DNA from: Betaproteobacteria bacterium
GTDB taxonomy: Bacteria; Acidobacteriota; Terriglobia; Acidiferrales; UBA7541
DNA length: 52,986 nucleotides
Reading direction: 5' to 3'
Assembly: GCA_903970165.1 (NCBI GenBank)
Contig: CAJCHZ010000003.1
Span: 1 to 52,986 of the forward strand
The notes beneath the pieces are model-generated. The model saw only the letters and a program-made list of their open reading frames with translations. It searched no databases and had not been told where the DNA came from. The first letter of the stretch is position 1. Every line of letters begins with the position of its first letter. Of the stretch, positions 7,885 to 21,216 are shown piece after piece. Made by a program: the position numbers and the translations under genes.

Positions 7885-10365
7885 ATGATCGGTCAAACCA
7901 TCGCTCGTTACCACATCGTCGAAAAGATCGGCGGCGGTGGCATGGGCGTGGTTTACAAAGCCGAAGATATCGAGCTGGGCCGTTTCGTCGCCCTCAAGTT
8001 CCTGCCCGATGATGTCTCTCGAGATCCGCAGGCATTGGAACGTTTCCGCCGCGAAGCTCGCGCAGCCTCCGCTCTCAACCATCCCAACATCTGCACGATC
8101 TACGACATCGGCAAGAGCGGCGAGCAGTCGTTCATCGCCATGGAATTTCTTGAAGGTGTAACCCTGAAATACCGCATCGGCGGCCGGCCGATGGAAACGG
8201 AATTGATTTTGTCTCTCGCCATCGAGTTGGCCGATGCTCTGGACGCTGCCCACTCCAAGGGGATCGTGCATCGCGATATAAAGCCCGCCAATATCTTCGT
8301 CACCGAACGCGGACACGCCAAGATCCTGGATTTTGGATTGGCGAAGATGGCACCAGCCACCGACGCTTCCCGCCAAGTTGCCTCGGGAAACACAGTAACG
8401 GGGACGGTGGACGATCAGCATCTGACCAGCCCAGGTTCTACCGTCGGTACCGTCGCTTATATGTCGCCGGAACAAGTAAGAGCGAAAGAACTGGATGCAC
8501 GGAGCGACCTATTTTCCTTTGGCTCGGTGCTCTATGAGATGGCGACGGGCGCTTTGCCCTTCCGTGGAGAGAGCTCGGGAGTCATCTTTCATGAAATTTT
8601 GGACCGGGATCCGATCCCTGCAGTCCGTCTGAACCCCGGCCTTCCCCCCAAGCTGGAAGACGTTATTAACAAAGCCCTGGAGAAAGATCGCGAATTGCGC
8701 TATCAGAGCGCCGCGGAAATACGGGCCGACCTCAAGCGGCTGAAACGAGAATCGGACTCTGCCGGGACCGCTGTGACGACTTCAAAAGAAGGGCAACGCA
8801 AGCGGGGAGTGGGCATGAAGATTGCTCTGGCCGCTGTTTCAGCCGTCCTTCTAGTCGGAGGATTCGTGGTTTGGAGGAACTCCTCCTCGCACAAGTCTCC
8901 TCCGACACCCGAGACGAGCGCTCCCGCCCCGCAACCTGCCGTGCGGAGTGTTGCGGTGCTGCCATTTCGCGCACTCTCTTCTCGTGCCACGGAAGAGTCC
9001 TGGGGCATCGGCATGACGGATGCGATCATTACTCAATTGGCTTCACTGCAAAATCTTGCGGTGCGACCGACCAGTTCGGTCTTGAAATATGCCAAAGAGC
9101 CTGTCGATCCCGCGAAGGCTGCGCAGGAACTCGGAGTAGATTCGGTCCTGGATGGCACCTACCAACGCGTCGCGGGAGTTATGAGGGTCTCGGTGCAATT
9201 GGTTGACCGCCAGAACCGCGCCATGCTCTGGGCGGACCATTACGACCTGCGAGCCGATGACATGCTGAGGTTCCAAGATGAAATCGCGCAGAAAGTCGTG
9301 GAGGGAATGCGCGTGCAGGTTTCCGGCAAGGAGCAGAAATTCCTTGGGGAACGGTCCACTGCTTCTCCGGAAGCCTACAACCTGTACCTGCAGGCACGAT
9401 TTTACAAGAACGAATACTTCATGCAGACGAATCACGAGAGTCTGCAGCATGGCGTGCACGCTCTGCAGGAGGCCATCACTTTGGACCCTTCGTTTGCCGA
9501 CGCCTATGCCCTGCTGGCTCTTTTCCACCTATTGGAAGCTGCGAACCTCGCCGAGAATGGCGCCGAAAATCTAGCCTTGGCCGAGAAGGCCGCGCGTCGG
9601 TCGCTCGAACTGAAACCGGATCTGTTGGAAGGACTCAACTCTCTGGGAGCGATTCTGAGCGAGGCCGGCCGGAACGTGGAGTCGATCCGCACACTGCGGC
9701 GGGCGGTAACCTTAGCCCCCAATTCAGACGCTGTCTGGGACGACCTCGGCTACGTTTACCACTATGCCGGTCTGGACGACGCGGCCGAGAAAGCTTACCG
9801 TCGCAGCGCGGAGCTGAATCCGACCACTACGCGGATTCACTGGATGCATGGCCGCATGCTCCTTTATGTGGGACGCGCATCCGAAGCTGAGCAAGAGATG
9901 AGACAAGCCCTGGCGGAAAATCCGAACCAGTTCAAGGCAATGGCATTTCTGGGCGAGTTCCTTTACTACCAGGGGAAATTGGATGAGGCGGAGCCCGTGC
10001 TGAAGCGCGCCGAAGAACTAAGCCGCGGCAGTGGCGACAACAGTGCGCAGTTCATGGCAGCGTTTCTCTACGCTTCCAAAGGCGAGCGAGACAAGGTAGA
10101 CGGAAAGATTTTGAAAGCGCGGCCGCAGGAAGTCACTGATGGGGATGCCGCCTACTGGACGGGAGGCATTCACGCGTTACTGGGAGATCGGGAAGAAGCA
10201 CTCGCATGGCTGCGCCGAGCAGAGGAAGTTGGAAATCACAATTATCCCTGGTTCCAGCGGGATAAGAACTACGATAAGCTTCGTGCCGATCCCGAATACC
10301 AGCGCATCATGGAAGAAGTTCGGCGCCACTGGGAAGAGTACAAGCAGACTTTTGGTGAGGCTTGA
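7885..10365 (+). CDS. PknB-type Ser/Thr protein kinase with TolB_N-like domain and TPR repeats
   Basis: An 826-residue membrane-bound signalling kinase. The N-terminal kinase domain (about 8-285) has the glycine loop [10 protein letters not shown], Lys38 in [13 protein letters not shown] (129-136), DFG (149-151) and YMSPEQ, so it should be active. A transmembrane helix lies at about 311-330. The extracytoplasmic part starts with [11 protein letters not shown], a TolB_N/FlgO-like segment often found in these proteins, followed by TPR-like helical repeats to the C-terminus (for example residues around 500-800). This layout is common in Acidobacteriota. It interrupts the dnaN-gyrB order and probably has nothing to do with replication. 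Substrates and ligand are unknown. Confidence 0.9.
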   Translation: MIGQTIARYHIVEKIGGGGMGVVYKAEDIELGRFVALKFLPDDVSRDPQALERFRREARAASALNHPNICTIYDIGKSGEQSFIAMEFLEGVTLKYRIGGRPMETELILSLAIELADALDAAHSKGIVHRDIKPANIFVTERGHAKILDFGLAKMAPATDASRQVASGNTVTGTVDDQHLTSPGSTVGTVAYMSPEQVRAKELDARSDLFSFGSVLYEMATGALPFRGESSGVIFHEILDRDPIPAVRLNPGLPPKLEDVINKALEKDRELRYQSAAEIRADLKRLKRESDSAGTAVTTSKEGQRKRGVGMKIALAAVSAVLLVGGFVVWRNSSSHKSPPTPETSAPAPQPAVRSVAVLPFRALSSRATEESWGIGMTDAIITQLASLQNLAVRPTSSVLKYAKEPVDPAKAAQELGVDSVLDGTYQRVAGVMRVSVQLVDRQNRAMLWADHYDLRADDMLRFQDEIAQKVVEGMRVQVSGKEQKFLGERSTASPEAYNLYLQARFYKNEYFMQTNHESLQHGVHALQEAITLDPSFADAYALLALFHLLEAANLAENGAENLALAEKAARRSLELKPDLLEGLNSLGAILSEAGRNVESIRTLRRAVTLAPNSDAVWDDLGYVYHYAGLDDAAEKAYRRSAELNPTTTRIHWMHGRMLLYVGRASEAEQEMRQALAENPNQFKAMAFLGEFLYYQGKLDEAEPVLKRAEELSRGSGDNSAQFMAAFLYASKGERDKVDGKILKARPQEVTDGDAAYWTGGIHALLGDREEALAWLRRAEEVGNHNYPWFQRDKNYDKLRADPEYQRIMEEVRRHWEEYKQTFGEA

Positions 10366-10421
10366 CGCTTTGCGGTCGTCGAAAAAATTTTTTCAGGCTT
10401 TCCTCCAAGGAAATTGACGCG

Positions 10422-10565
10422 ATGGATAAGCGCTACGACGCCAGATTTCAGGCGGTGTTTGACACGATTCCTCAGATGCTCGAAACGCCGAATCCAGCGA
10501 AAAAACATATTGGATTTCACGCCCGGCCGGAGCCGCCTGCGAAGTCCGCAAAGCCTGCCAACTGA
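10422..10565 (+). pseudogene. C-terminal remnant of an ORF6N-domain protein
   Basis: A 47-codon frame encodes MDKRYDARFQAVFDTI followed by KKHIGFHARPEPP. From memory this resembles the C-terminal tail of ORF6N-domain (phage antirepressor-like) proteins, which end with a coiled segment of the type ERKYDxQFxxVFxAIRxLM and then IGF. The N-terminal DNA-binding domain is absent; upstream sequence is the end of the kinase gene. AAGGA at 10407-10411 could still allow translation from ATG 10422. I take it as a leftover of a once complete gene, but a genuine small protein is possible. Confidence 0.5.
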
Positions 10566-13414
<2,849 letters not shown>

Positions 13415-13424
13415 TTCATCAGCC

Positions 13425-13673
13425 ATGCTTTATCAATTGGGATGGGCGACCTTGCCGGGACTGCGCGGATTGAGTTGCAGCGAGTTTCGCGCGACGCCGA
13501 CGGATGCCCCCGACAACGAGCGCGGAGTGGCTGTGGAATTCGCCAGCGATGCGGAACGTGACGAATTCTTGAGGCGGATGGAGGAATATTTTCGGGCGCG
13601 GCGTTTTACAAACGCAGCCGACGCGTTCGATACGGTGAAGGCGTGCGCTTTGGAGTACGCAGCCAAGCGATAA
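13425..13673 (+). CDS. Small hypothetical protein between gyrB and gyrA
   Basis: An 82-codon frame lies 10 bases after the gyrB stop on the same strand. The C-terminal half ([18 protein letters not shown], then [15 protein letters not shown]) reads like a genuine small acidic/basic helical protein and codon use resembles the neighbouring genes. I do not recognise the family and there is no clear ribosome binding site before ATG 13425. It may be co-transcribed with gyrB, or the frame may be fortuitous. Confidence 0.45.
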   Translation: MLYQLGWATLPGLRGLSCSEFRATPTDAPDNERGVAVEFASDAERDEFLRRMEEYFRARRFTNAADAFDTVKACALEYAAKR

Positions 13674-13688
13674 GCATCGGCAGGGAAG

Positions 13689-13706
13689 GGCACGATGTAT
13701 CGTGCC
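13689..13706 (+). promoter_or_regulatory. Perfect hairpin just before gyrA
   Basis: GGCACGAT at 13689-13696 pairs with ATCGTGCC at 13699-13706, followed by TTTA. It could be a weak terminator of the gyrB transcript or a control hairpin in the gyrA leader, which starts 35 bases later. Confidence 0.45.
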
Positions 13707-13741
13707 TTTACGACGGAATTTGAAAGCGACAGCGAGGGGAA

Positions 13742-16399
13742 ATGGCGGACGAAACAAACAAGTCGATACTGCTGCCGGTGGATATCGAAGCCGAGATGAA
13801 GAAGTCGTATCTCGACTATGCGATGAGCGTGATCATCGCGCGCGCTCTGCCCGATGTGCGCGACGGATTGAAGCCCGTGCAGCGGCGCATTCTTGTGGCG
13901 ATGAACGACCTTGGCCTGGCGTCCAATCGTGGCTACCGCAAGTGCGCGAAGATTTGCGGCGACACTTCCGGCAACTACCACCCACACGGAGAAGCCGTCA
14001 TTTATCCCGCGCTGGTGCGGCTGGCCCAGGATTTCAACATGCGCTACCCGCTGATCGACGGGCAGGGAAATTACGGTTCCGTCGACGGCGATCCGCCGGC
14101 GGCCATGCGGTACACGGAAGCGCGGCTGGCGAAGATCAGCGAAGACATTCTCGCGGACCTCGAAAAAGAAACCGTTGACTTCGTTCCGAATTTCGACCAG
14201 ACACGCGAAGAGCCGTTCGTTCTGCCGTCGCGCATTCCGAATTTGCTCGTCAACGGAGCAAGCGGCATCGCCGTCGGCATGGCCACGAACATTCCGCCGC
14301 ACAATCTGCGCGAAATCGTGGAAGCGGCGATTATTTTGCTGGACAAGCCGGACACGCCGCTCAAAGAAATCATGAAGATTGTGCCTGGGCCGGATTTTCC
14401 GACGGCTGCTTATATTGCCGGGCGCGAAGGCATCGAGGCTGCCTACCGCACGGGCCGCGGCACCTTCACCATGCGCGCCAAAGCCGCGATCGAGGAAGTC
14501 GGCAAAGATCGCGAAAACATCGTCGTCACAGAAATTCCTTACCAGGTCAATAAGAAAACGCTGATCGAGCGAATCGCCGAGCTGGCGCAAACCAAGAAAA
14601 TCGACGGGATCTCCGACGTGCGCGACGAATCCTCGCGAGAGGGAATGCGAATCGTCATCGAGCTGAAGCGCGGCGAAGAATCGCAGCTCATCCTCAACAG
14701 TCTTTTCAAGCACACGCAGATGCAGGAATCGTTTGGCATGATCCTGCTTGCGATCGTAGCCGGGCAGCCGCGCGAACTGGGACTGATTCCGCTCATTAAA
14801 TTGTTTCTGGAACACCGGCGCGATGTCGTCGTCCGCCGCACGCGCTACGAATTGCGCAAAGCCGAAGAGCGCGAGCACATTCTCGTCGGCTACCAGGTTG
14901 CGCTCGATCATCTGGACAATGTGATTCGCATTATCCGCGGGTCTTCGAGCCGGGCTGAAGCCAAAGAAAACCTGCTTAAGTATTTTTCGGATCAGGAAGT
15001 CACGATCACCGAAGGCGGGAAGTCCCGGAAGATCGAGGGCGTCAAGCTCGATGGCAGGAAGTACCGTGTTGCAGGCCTCGAGGGCGAAATTACGCGCTCC
15101 GTTTCCGACGGACTGACGCCCATTCAAGTCGACGCTATCCTCGAATTGCAGTTGCATCGCCTCACGCAGCTTTCCGTTGACGACATCCTCAAGGAATTGA
15201 AGTCCATCCGCGAGACGATTGCCGAGCTGAAGGAAATTCTTTCGAGCGACAGGAAACTGAAGCAGGTCATTACCGGGGAATTGCGCGAAGTCCAGAAGGC
15301 TTATGGCGACGACCGGCGCACGCAAATTGTCGACAAAGTGGACGAGATCAAGCTCGAAGACCTGATCGCCGACACCGACATGCTCATCACCGTGAGCCAC
15401 GCCGGCTATATCAAGCGCACGGCGGCGGACACTTACCGCCATCAATCGCGCGGCGGGAAGGGACGCATCGGCGCGCGCACCAAGGAAGAGGACTTCGTCG
15501 AGCATCTCTTTATCGCTTCGGCGCACAGCTACATTCTGTTGTTCACGTCGAAGGGACGCGTGTACTGGCTCAAGGTATACGAGCTTCCGGAAGCGGCCGC
15601 AGCCACGCGAGGCAAGGCGATCTCCAGCCTCGTGAAATTCCAGGAAGACGAAAAGCTGACGGCGCTGGTTGCCGCGCAGAACCTCGAAGAAGAAGGGCGT
15701 TTCGTCTTCATGGCCACCAAGAGCGGCACCGTCAAGAAATCGGCGCTGACGGAATTTTCGAATCCGCGCTCGACCGGAATCATCGCCATCAATTTGGACG
15801 GGCCCGATGAACTGATTGGCGCGAAGCTCACGGACGGCAAGAAAATGATCTTTCTTGCGAGCCACGAAGGGCAGGCCATCCTGTTCCGCGAGACGGAAGT
15901 GCGGCCGATGGGGCGCAATGCCGGCGGCGTGAACGGCATGGACCTTGACAAGAGCGACCATGTCGTCAGCATGGATGCGGTTCAGCCGGACTTCGAAATC
16001 ATCGCGAAGGAGCACAAAACGACTTCGCAGAATCTTGAAGAACTGGAGAACGAGCAGATTAAGGATTCGCTCGTCACGCTGATGCTCACGGTTTCCGAGA
16101 AGGGTTACGGAAAGCGGACGCCCCTGGCGGAGTATCGCATCACGTCGCGCGGCGGCAAGGGCGTTGTCAACATGAAGACGACCGACCGCAACGGCTCGGT
16201 CATAGCCACGCTTCAGGTTACGGAAGAGTCCGACGTCATGATCATCACGCACGACGGAAAAGTGATTCGCGTGCACGCGAACGAAATTCGCGAAGCAGGC
16301 CGCTCGACGCAGGGCGTGCGCTTGCTACGCCTCGATGACGAAGATTCCGTAGCCGCCGCCGCCGTGCTGCAAGAGGAGCAGGAAGAAGAGAAGAAGTAG
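13742..16399 (+). CDS. gyrA: DNA gyrase subunit A
   Basis: GyrA cuts and rejoins DNA in gyrase. The 885-residue product has [11 protein letters not shown], the winged-helix region [19 protein letters not shown] and the catalytic Tyr124 in [10 protein letters not shown]. The C-terminal beta-pinwheel contains QSRGGKG, a close version of the GyrA-box needed for negative supercoiling, which argues for gyrase rather than topoisomerase IV. In the quinolone-binding region Ala85 and Pro89 replace the E. coli Ser83 and Asp87. GAGGGGA at 13734-13740 lies very close to the ATG. It forms the usual pair with gyrB upstream. Confidence 0.96.
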   Translation: MADETNKSILLPVDIEAEMKKSYLDYAMSVIIARALPDVRDGLKPVQRRILVAMNDLGLASNRGYRKCAKICGDTSGNYHPHGEAVIYPALVRLAQDFNMRYPLIDGQGNYGSVDGDPPAAMRYTEARLAKISEDILADLEKETVDFVPNFDQTREEPFVLPSRIPNLLVNGASGIAVGMATNIPPHNLREIVEAAIILLDKPDTPLKEIMKIVPGPDFPTAAYIAGREGIEAAYRTGRGTFTMRAKAAIEEVGKDRENIVVTEIPYQVNKKTLIERIAELAQTKKIDGISDVRDESSREGMRIVIELKRGEESQLILNSLFKHTQMQESFGMILLAIVAGQPRELGLIPLIKLFLEHRRDVVVRRTRYELRKAEEREHILVGYQVALDHLDNVIRIIRGSSSRAEAKENLLKYFSDQEVTITEGGKSRKIEGVKLDGRKYRVAGLEGEITRSVSDGLTPIQVDAILELQLHRLTQLSVDDILKELKSIRETIAELKEILSSDRKLKQVITGELREVQKAYGDDRRTQIVDKVDEIKLEDLIADTDMLITVSHAGYIKRTAADTYRHQSRGGKGRIGARTKEEDFVEHLFIASAHSYILLFTSKGRVYWLKVYELPEAAAATRGKAISSLVKFQEDEKLTALVAAQNLEEEGRFVFMATKSGTVKKSALTEFSNPRSTGIIAINLDGPDELIGAKLTDGKKMIFLASHEGQAILFRETEVRPMGRNAGGVNGMDLDKSDHVVSMDAVQPDFEIIAKEHKTTSQNLEELENEQIKDSLVTLMLTVSEKGYGKRTPLAEYRITSRGGKGVVNMKTTDRNGSVIATLQVTEESDVMIITHDGKVIRVHANEIREAGRSTQGVRLLRLDDEDSVAAAAVLQEEQEEEKK

Positions 16400-16472
16400 G
16401 CGACGCTTCAACTGGGCGTAGTGTAATTGCGCCCTACAACCACGCTCACTTAGTGTTAGAATCCTCAACCTT

Positions 16473-17651
16473 ATGCAAATGACGCGACGTTTATTCGCAC
16501 TACTTTTCTTTTTTTCCGCGCCGCTGTTCTTGTTTTCGCGGGCGCAAACGCCGGAAAAGCCCGCCTCCACCAGCAAGTACATCGCGTATATCGGCACCTA
16601 CACTACAAAAACCAGCAGCAAGGGAATTTACGCGTACAAGTTTGATGCCGAGAAAGGCCAATTGACCTCGATTGGCGCTGCGGCCGAGACGCAAGATCCT
16701 TCGTTCCTTGTTGTGCATCCGAACGGAAAATTTCTCTACGCCGTGAACGAAATCGGCAATTTTAACGGAGGCAGCAACGGCGCAGTAAGCGCTTTCGCTT
16801 TGGATGCCAAGACCGGTGCGCTCAAATTTCTGAACCAGGTTTCCACACGCGGCGCCGGGCCCTGTTATATCTCGTTCGACAAGACCGGCGCGTACGTTCT
16901 GGTCGCGAACTATGACGGCGGCAGCATTGCCTCGTTTCCTGTGCACGAAGATGGCAGCCTCGGAACGGTCAGCGGATTCGTGCAACATTCCGGCAGCGGC
17001 CCGAACAAAGAGCGCCAGGAAGGCCCGCACGCGCACTGGATCGGCACCTCCCCGGACAACCGCTTTGCGCTGGCGGTCGATCTTGGGCTCGACCAGGTGC
17101 TCGTCTATGGCTTCGACGCCTACAAAGGATTATTTACGCCAATGCTTTCCGGTTTCGCGAAAGTGAAACCCGGAGCGGGTCCGCGCCATCTCGCATTTCA
17201 TCCCAATGGCAAGTTTGCGTTTGTGCTGAGCGAAATAGATTCCTCGGTTACAGTTTTTTCCTATCAGGCAAAGACCGGCGCGTTTTCCTCGCTGCAAACC
17301 ATCTCCACTCTCCCGGCGGATTATTCCGGCCCGAAGGAAGCCGCGGAGATTGCCGTGCATCCTTCCGGAAAATTCCTGTACACCTCGAATCGCGGCCACG
17401 ACAGCATCGCCATTTTCGCGATGGACCCTTCCAAGGGGCGGCTCAAATCGCTCGGGCAGGTCCTGACCGGGGGCAAAACGCCTCGCCATTTCGCGATCGA
17501 CCCGACCGGCAGGTACCTTCTGGCGGAAAACGAAGAGTCGAACAACGTGGTGGTCTTTCACATTGATTCCGCAACCGGCGCCTTGACGCCGACAGGGCAG
17601 ACGATCGACGTGCCTTCGCCGGTGTGCATAACATTTGTCGCAGCGCAGTAG
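16473..17651 (+). CDS. Exported lactonase-family seven-bladed propeller (6-phosphogluconolactonase-like)
   Basis: The 392-residue protein begins with a signal peptide (RRLFALLFFFSAPLFLFSRA, cleavage near AQT). The mature part matches the YbhE/Pgl type lactonase propeller: YIGTYTTKTSSKGIYAY, DPSFLVVHPNGKFLYAVNE, GPRHLAFHPNGKFAFV, EIAVHPSGKFLYTSNRG and TPRHFAIDPTGRYLLAEN. Cytosolic members hydrolyse 6-phosphogluconolactone; an exported one more likely acts on other lactones or on a sugar outside the cytoplasm. ATG 16479 is an equally good start. The M14 peptidase gene follows after 46 bases, so they may be co-transcribed. Confidence 0.88.
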   Translation: MQMTRRLFALLFFFSAPLFLFSRAQTPEKPASTSKYIAYIGTYTTKTSSKGIYAYKFDAEKGQLTSIGAAAETQDPSFLVVHPNGKFLYAVNEIGNFNGGSNGAVSAFALDAKTGALKFLNQVSTRGAGPCYISFDKTGAYVLVANYDGGSIASFPVHEDGSLGTVSGFVQHSGSGPNKERQEGPHAHWIGTSPDNRFALAVDLGLDQVLVYGFDAYKGLFTPMLSGFAKVKPGAGPRHLAFHPNGKFAFVLSEIDSSVTVFSYQAKTGAFSSLQTISTLPADYSGPKEAAEIAVHPSGKFLYTSNRGHDSIAIFAMDPSKGRLKSLGQVLTGGKTPRHFAIDPTGRYLLAENEESNNVVVFHIDSATGALTPTGQTIDVPSPVCITFVAAQ

Positions 17652-17697
17652 GGGCTTTGTTACAATTCGCCTTCCATTCACACTTTCGGGGGAAAAA

Positions 17698-20600
17698 ATG
17701 TTTCGTATCCAACCGGCTCGTGGCCACATTCTGCGTGGGCTTGCCTTGCTGTTCTTATTTTCGTTGGCGGCGACGGCTGCGCTTGCCGACGGAGAAACCG
17801 CGCCCGCTCGTGACCCCAAGCAGGCCGTAGACGACGCGTACACTGCGAAAATTCGTAAGTACACGACACAGCCGTTCTTTACCTCACCTCTTGTGGACTA
17901 TCTACCGGCTTCGAAGAGTGTCCCGACTCCCGAAGTGGTGCTCGGCGACGTCGCCGGTGCGCCGGGAATTCTTCCCTACGCCGAAGACGTGTACAAGTAC
18001 ATGCGGCTGCTCGAAAAATCCAGCCCTCGCGTAAAGGTTTTCTCGATTGGCACGACGGAAGAAGGCCGCGAAATGATTGCGGTGGCTATTTCTTCTCCGG
18101 AAAATTTGAAGAACCTCGAGGAAAATCGCGCGCGGCTTGCAAAGCTTGCCGATCCTCGCACCATCAAACTCGATGACGCCGAAGCCGACCGTATCGTCGC
18201 GCAAGCCGTCCCCGTCTACTACATCACCGGAACGATTCATTCTCCCGAGACTGGGGCGCCCACGGCATTGATGGAGCTGGCCTATCGTCTTGCGGTCGAC
18301 GAAAGCCCTTATATCCGCGAAGTTCGCGACGGCATGATTACGCTGATTACCCCGGTCGTCGAAGTGGATGGCCGCGACCGCATGGTAGACATTTACCGCT
18401 GGCATCTCTCTCATCCCAAAGATTTTTATCCCCCGCTGATTTACTGGGGCAAGTACGTGGCGCACGACAACAACCGCGACGCCATGGGCGTGACGCTCAA
18501 GCTCACCGAAAACGTTCTCAACACATACGTCGGCCAAAAAGCTCAGGTCCTCCACGATCTCCATGAATCCGTCCCGTATCTTTACGACAACACCGCGGGC
18601 GACGGCCCCTTCAACGCCTGGGTCGACCCGATTCTCACCGACGAATGGGAAATGATTGGCTGGCGCAACGTGGCGGACATGACCAAATTCGGCATGCCCG
18701 GCGTTTTCACGCACGGCGTGTTCGATACGTGGTCGCCCGGCTATCTTATGTTCATCGCCGCAATGCACAACGGCATCAGCCGCTTGTACGAAACATTTGG
18801 CAACGGTGGAGCGGACACGCTCACGCGCACGCTCGATGCCGACGAGTACTCGCGGACCTGGTGGCGGCAAAATCCGCCATTGCCGAAAACGCTCTGGTCG
18901 CAGCGCGACAACAACAATTACGAGCAGACCGGTTTGCTCACTTCGCTGCACTTTTTCAATGAGAACAAGCGGCTTTTTCTGAAGAATTTTTATTTGAAGG
19001 CCAAGCGCTCCATCACCAAGCCCGGAGCGGAAGGGCCTGCCGCGTATGTCTTGCCCGCCGATGATCCGCGACTGGGCTCGCAAGCTGAGCTGCTGAAGGT
19101 CCTGCAGAAGCAGGCCGTCGAGATTTCGCGAGCAACTTCGGCCTTCACCATCACGCTTCCGGCAAAAAAGCCCTCGAAAGCGAAGAAAGACAAAGACTCG
19201 AAGGAAAAGGAAGCGGCTCCGGCTCCAACTACCAGGGAATTTCCGGCGGGAAGCTACATCGTCCGCATGGACCAGCCTTATTCGCGCATCGCCGACGCAC
19301 TGCTCGACTATCAATATTGGAGCCCGGACGATCCGCAGAAAACTCCGTATGACGACACGGGTTGGACATTTGGCGAGCTCTTTGGCGTGCAAGTCACGCG
19401 GGTGACCGATCCAAAGGTCCTCGAAGCTCCCATGGAACTCGTAAAAGAAATTCACGCACCCGCAGGCGTTAGTGGCGAAGGCACCATCTATGCGATCAAC
19501 AACAACGCCGAGCCGGCGCTCGCCACGCTGCGTTACAAATTGCATGACGCTTCCATCGAAGCCGTCGAGGAATCGTTCGAAAGCGGCGGCAAAAAATTCA
19601 ATCGCGGAACGTTCCTGCTTCATAACGTCAGCCGATCGCAGTTGAACGATGCCGTTTCCGGGCTAGGCTTGCAGGCCTCGCCCATTTCCACGATGCCGTC
19701 CGTCAAGACGCATCCCGTGCGTGCGGCGCGCATCGCGTTCGTCCACACCTGGCTCAGCACGCAAACAGAAGGCTGGTGGCGTCTCGCGCTCGACCATCTC
19801 AACATTCCTTACGATTACATCAGCACCCAGGTCATCGCGAAGACCAGCGACCTCAACGCTAAATACGACGTCATTCTTTTTCCGCCCGTCGGTTTTTCCG
19901 CGAGCCCCACTGCGATCATCAACGGTTTGCCGAGCGCCTGGGGCAATCCGCTTCCGTGGAAGAACACTCCGGAGACGCCGAACCTCGTGGGCAAAAATGA
20001 CTCGACCGACGACATGCGCCCCGGCCTTGGCTGGGAAGGCGTCGAGCATCTCCAATCGTTTGTGGAAAAGGGCGGCGTGCTTCTGACGGCCACCGATACT
20101 TCACGATTCGCGCTGTCCATCGGCCTTGCCGACGGCGTCAGCGTCGGCAACGCGCAGCGCATGAAAATTGTCGGCTCCGTGGTCGGCACGCGCCTCGTGG
20201 ATGGCGCAAGCCCCATCGCTTACGGCTACGACGAAAAGCTTTCCGCCTATTGCGACAACGGCCCGATCTTTTCGCTGAGCAGTATATCGGGTGCGCGTGG
20301 CTTCCGCCGCTTGGGAGCCGAGTCGCACACGCGTCCCACAGGCCGCGGCACGGCCGATGATCCAGACTTCACCGTCGGGCGTCCTGGCGTGGAATTTCCC
20401 GACGAGCCCAAGTCCGAAATCTGGGAAGCCCCGGTCGTTACCGAAGAGCAAATGCACAACAACTTCCGCGTGATCCCTGAAGCGAATCGGGCGCGCGTCA
20501 TTTTCCGCTACGCGGATGGCAAAGACCTGCTTATCTCAGGACTCGCCGAAGGCGGCGATGAAATCGCGCAGCACGCCGCGGTCGTGGATGTCCCCACCGG

Positions 20601-20733
20601 CAGCGGCCACGTCATCCTTTTCTCCATCAACCCCGTCTATCGCGGCGAAACGCGCGGAACCTATGCGCTCGTACTGAACACGATCCTGAACTTCGATAGC
20701 CTGAATGCTGGCCGCAAGTTGGCGGACAAATAA
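17698..20733 (+). CDS. Secreted M14-family zinc carboxypeptidase
   Basis: A 1011-residue exported peptidase. After a signal peptide (LRGLALLFLFSLAATAALA) comes an M14 domain: the zinc motif HxxE is in TIHSPETG, preceded by GTTEEGREM and followed by DGRDRMVD, the DNNRDAMG region and the candidate third zinc ligand in VLHDLHES. The long C-terminal half (about 640-1000) has a glutamine-amidotransferase-like flavour (KYDVILFPP, LQSFVEKGGVLLTATDTS) as in large acidobacterial M14 proteins. GGGGGA lies about 6 bases before ATG 17698; a longer in-frame start at 17635 would overlap the lactonase gene and bury the signal peptide. Likely role: degradation of extracellular peptides. Confidence 0.88.
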   Translation: MFRIQPARGHILRGLALLFLFSLAATAALADGETAPARDPKQAVDDAYTAKIRKYTTQPFFTSPLVDYLPASKSVPTPEVVLGDVAGAPGILPYAEDVYKYMRLLEKSSPRVKVFSIGTTEEGREMIAVAISSPENLKNLEENRARLAKLADPRTIKLDDAEADRIVAQAVPVYYITGTIHSPETGAPTALMELAYRLAVDESPYIREVRDGMITLITPVVEVDGRDRMVDIYRWHLSHPKDFYPPLIYWGKYVAHDNNRDAMGVTLKLTENVLNTYVGQKAQVLHDLHESVPYLYDNTAGDGPFNAWVDPILTDEWEMIGWRNVADMTKFGMPGVFTHGVFDTWSPGYLMFIAAMHNGISRLYETFGNGGADTLTRTLDADEYSRTWWRQNPPLPKTLWSQRDNNNYEQTGLLTSLHFFNENKRLFLKNFYLKAKRSITKPGAEGPAAYVLPADDPRLGSQAELLKVLQKQAVEISRATSAFTITLPAKKPSKAKKDKDSKEKEAAPAPTTREFPAGSYIVRMDQPYSRIADALLDYQYWSPDDPQKTPYDDTGWTFGELFGVQVTRVTDPKVLEAPMELVKEIHAPAGVSGEGTIYAINNNAEPALATLRYKLHDASIEAVEESFESGGKKFNRGTFLLHNVSRSQLNDAVSGLGLQASPISTMPSVKTHPVRAARIAFVHTWLSTQTEGWWRLALDHLNIPYDYISTQVIAKTSDLNAKYDVILFPPVGFSASPTAIINGLPSAWGNPLPWKNTPETPNLVGKNDSTDDMRPGLGWEGVEHLQSFVEKGGVLLTATDTSRFALSIGLADGVSVGNAQRMKIVGSVVGTRLVDGASPIAYGYDEKLSAYCDNGPIFSLSSISGARGFRRLGAESHTRPTGRGTADDPDFTVGRPGVEFPDEPKSEIWEAPVVTEEQMHNNFRVIPEANRARVIFRYADGKDLLISGLAEGGDEIAQHAAVVDVPTGSGHVILFSINPVYRGETRGTYALVLNTILNFDSLNAGRKLADK

Positions 20734-20831
20734 TCCGGTGCCAGCGCTAAAGCACGCTCTTTGTAATCCATAGTTCTTGCGGATTCTGCTCCTTTGGGAT
20801 TTTCTACCGTTGGAGTAGAATCCCGCCCATT

Positions 20832-21197
20832 ATGGCCAAGCCCAAACCGAAGAAAAAAGCGGCTAAGCCCCGCAAGTCTCGAAAAGCCGGCTCCTCCAAG
20901 GTCCCGAAAGACGCAGTGACGCTCATCGTCCGCCTTTATCCTCGCGACGGCCAGGAAATGCTCCTCGAAGCCGAGCTGCGCGCATTGGTAGGGCCTACAC
21001 GCAAAGAAGAAGGCTGCCTCATCTACGATCTCTATCGTTCCGCCGAGCCGCCCATTGCCTTTAAACTCCGTGAAGTCTGGGCCAGCCGCGAGCACCACAT
21101 GCGTCACACAAACACGCCGCACTTCCTGCGCTGGAACGCTCGCAAGGACGCATTGCTGGCCTCGCGCGACGCCACTTTTTGGAAGCAAGTCCTGTAG
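20832..21197 (+). CDS. Antibiotic biosynthesis monooxygenase (ABM/YgiN-like) domain protein
   Basis: The 121-residue protein has a very Lys-rich N-terminal tail (about residues 1-27), then an ABM ferredoxin-like domain: VTLIVRLYPRDGQEMLLEAE, TRKEEGCLIYDLYRS, FKLREVWASREHHMRHTNTP. ABM proteins are small cofactor-free oxygenases or dehydratases often acting on quinones. The conserved GCLxY and the EVWAS-HxxH region are present. The basic tail is unusual and could bind nucleic acid or be disordered. It stands alone between the M14 gene and a convergent VWA gene, whose stop is 20 bases away. Confidence 0.85.
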   Translation: MAKPKPKKKAAKPRKSRKAGSSKVPKDAVTLIVRLYPRDGQEMLLEAELRALVGPTRKEEGCLIYDLYRSAEPPIAFKLREVWASREHHMRHTNTPHFLRWNARKDALLASRDATFWKQVL

Positions 21198-21216
21198 TGG
21201 GCCTATTTATCGCTTT

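Noticed and set aside
13433..16276. A 947-codon open frame on the minus strand opposite gyrA
   Set aside because: It is the antisense shadow of gyrA in GC-rich codons; composition is His/Arg/Asp-rich and no domain is recognisable.
17902..19623. A 573-codon minus-strand frame opposite the M14 peptidase gene
   Set aside because: Antisense shadow rich in Arg and Val without motifs; the plus strand has clear M14 residues.
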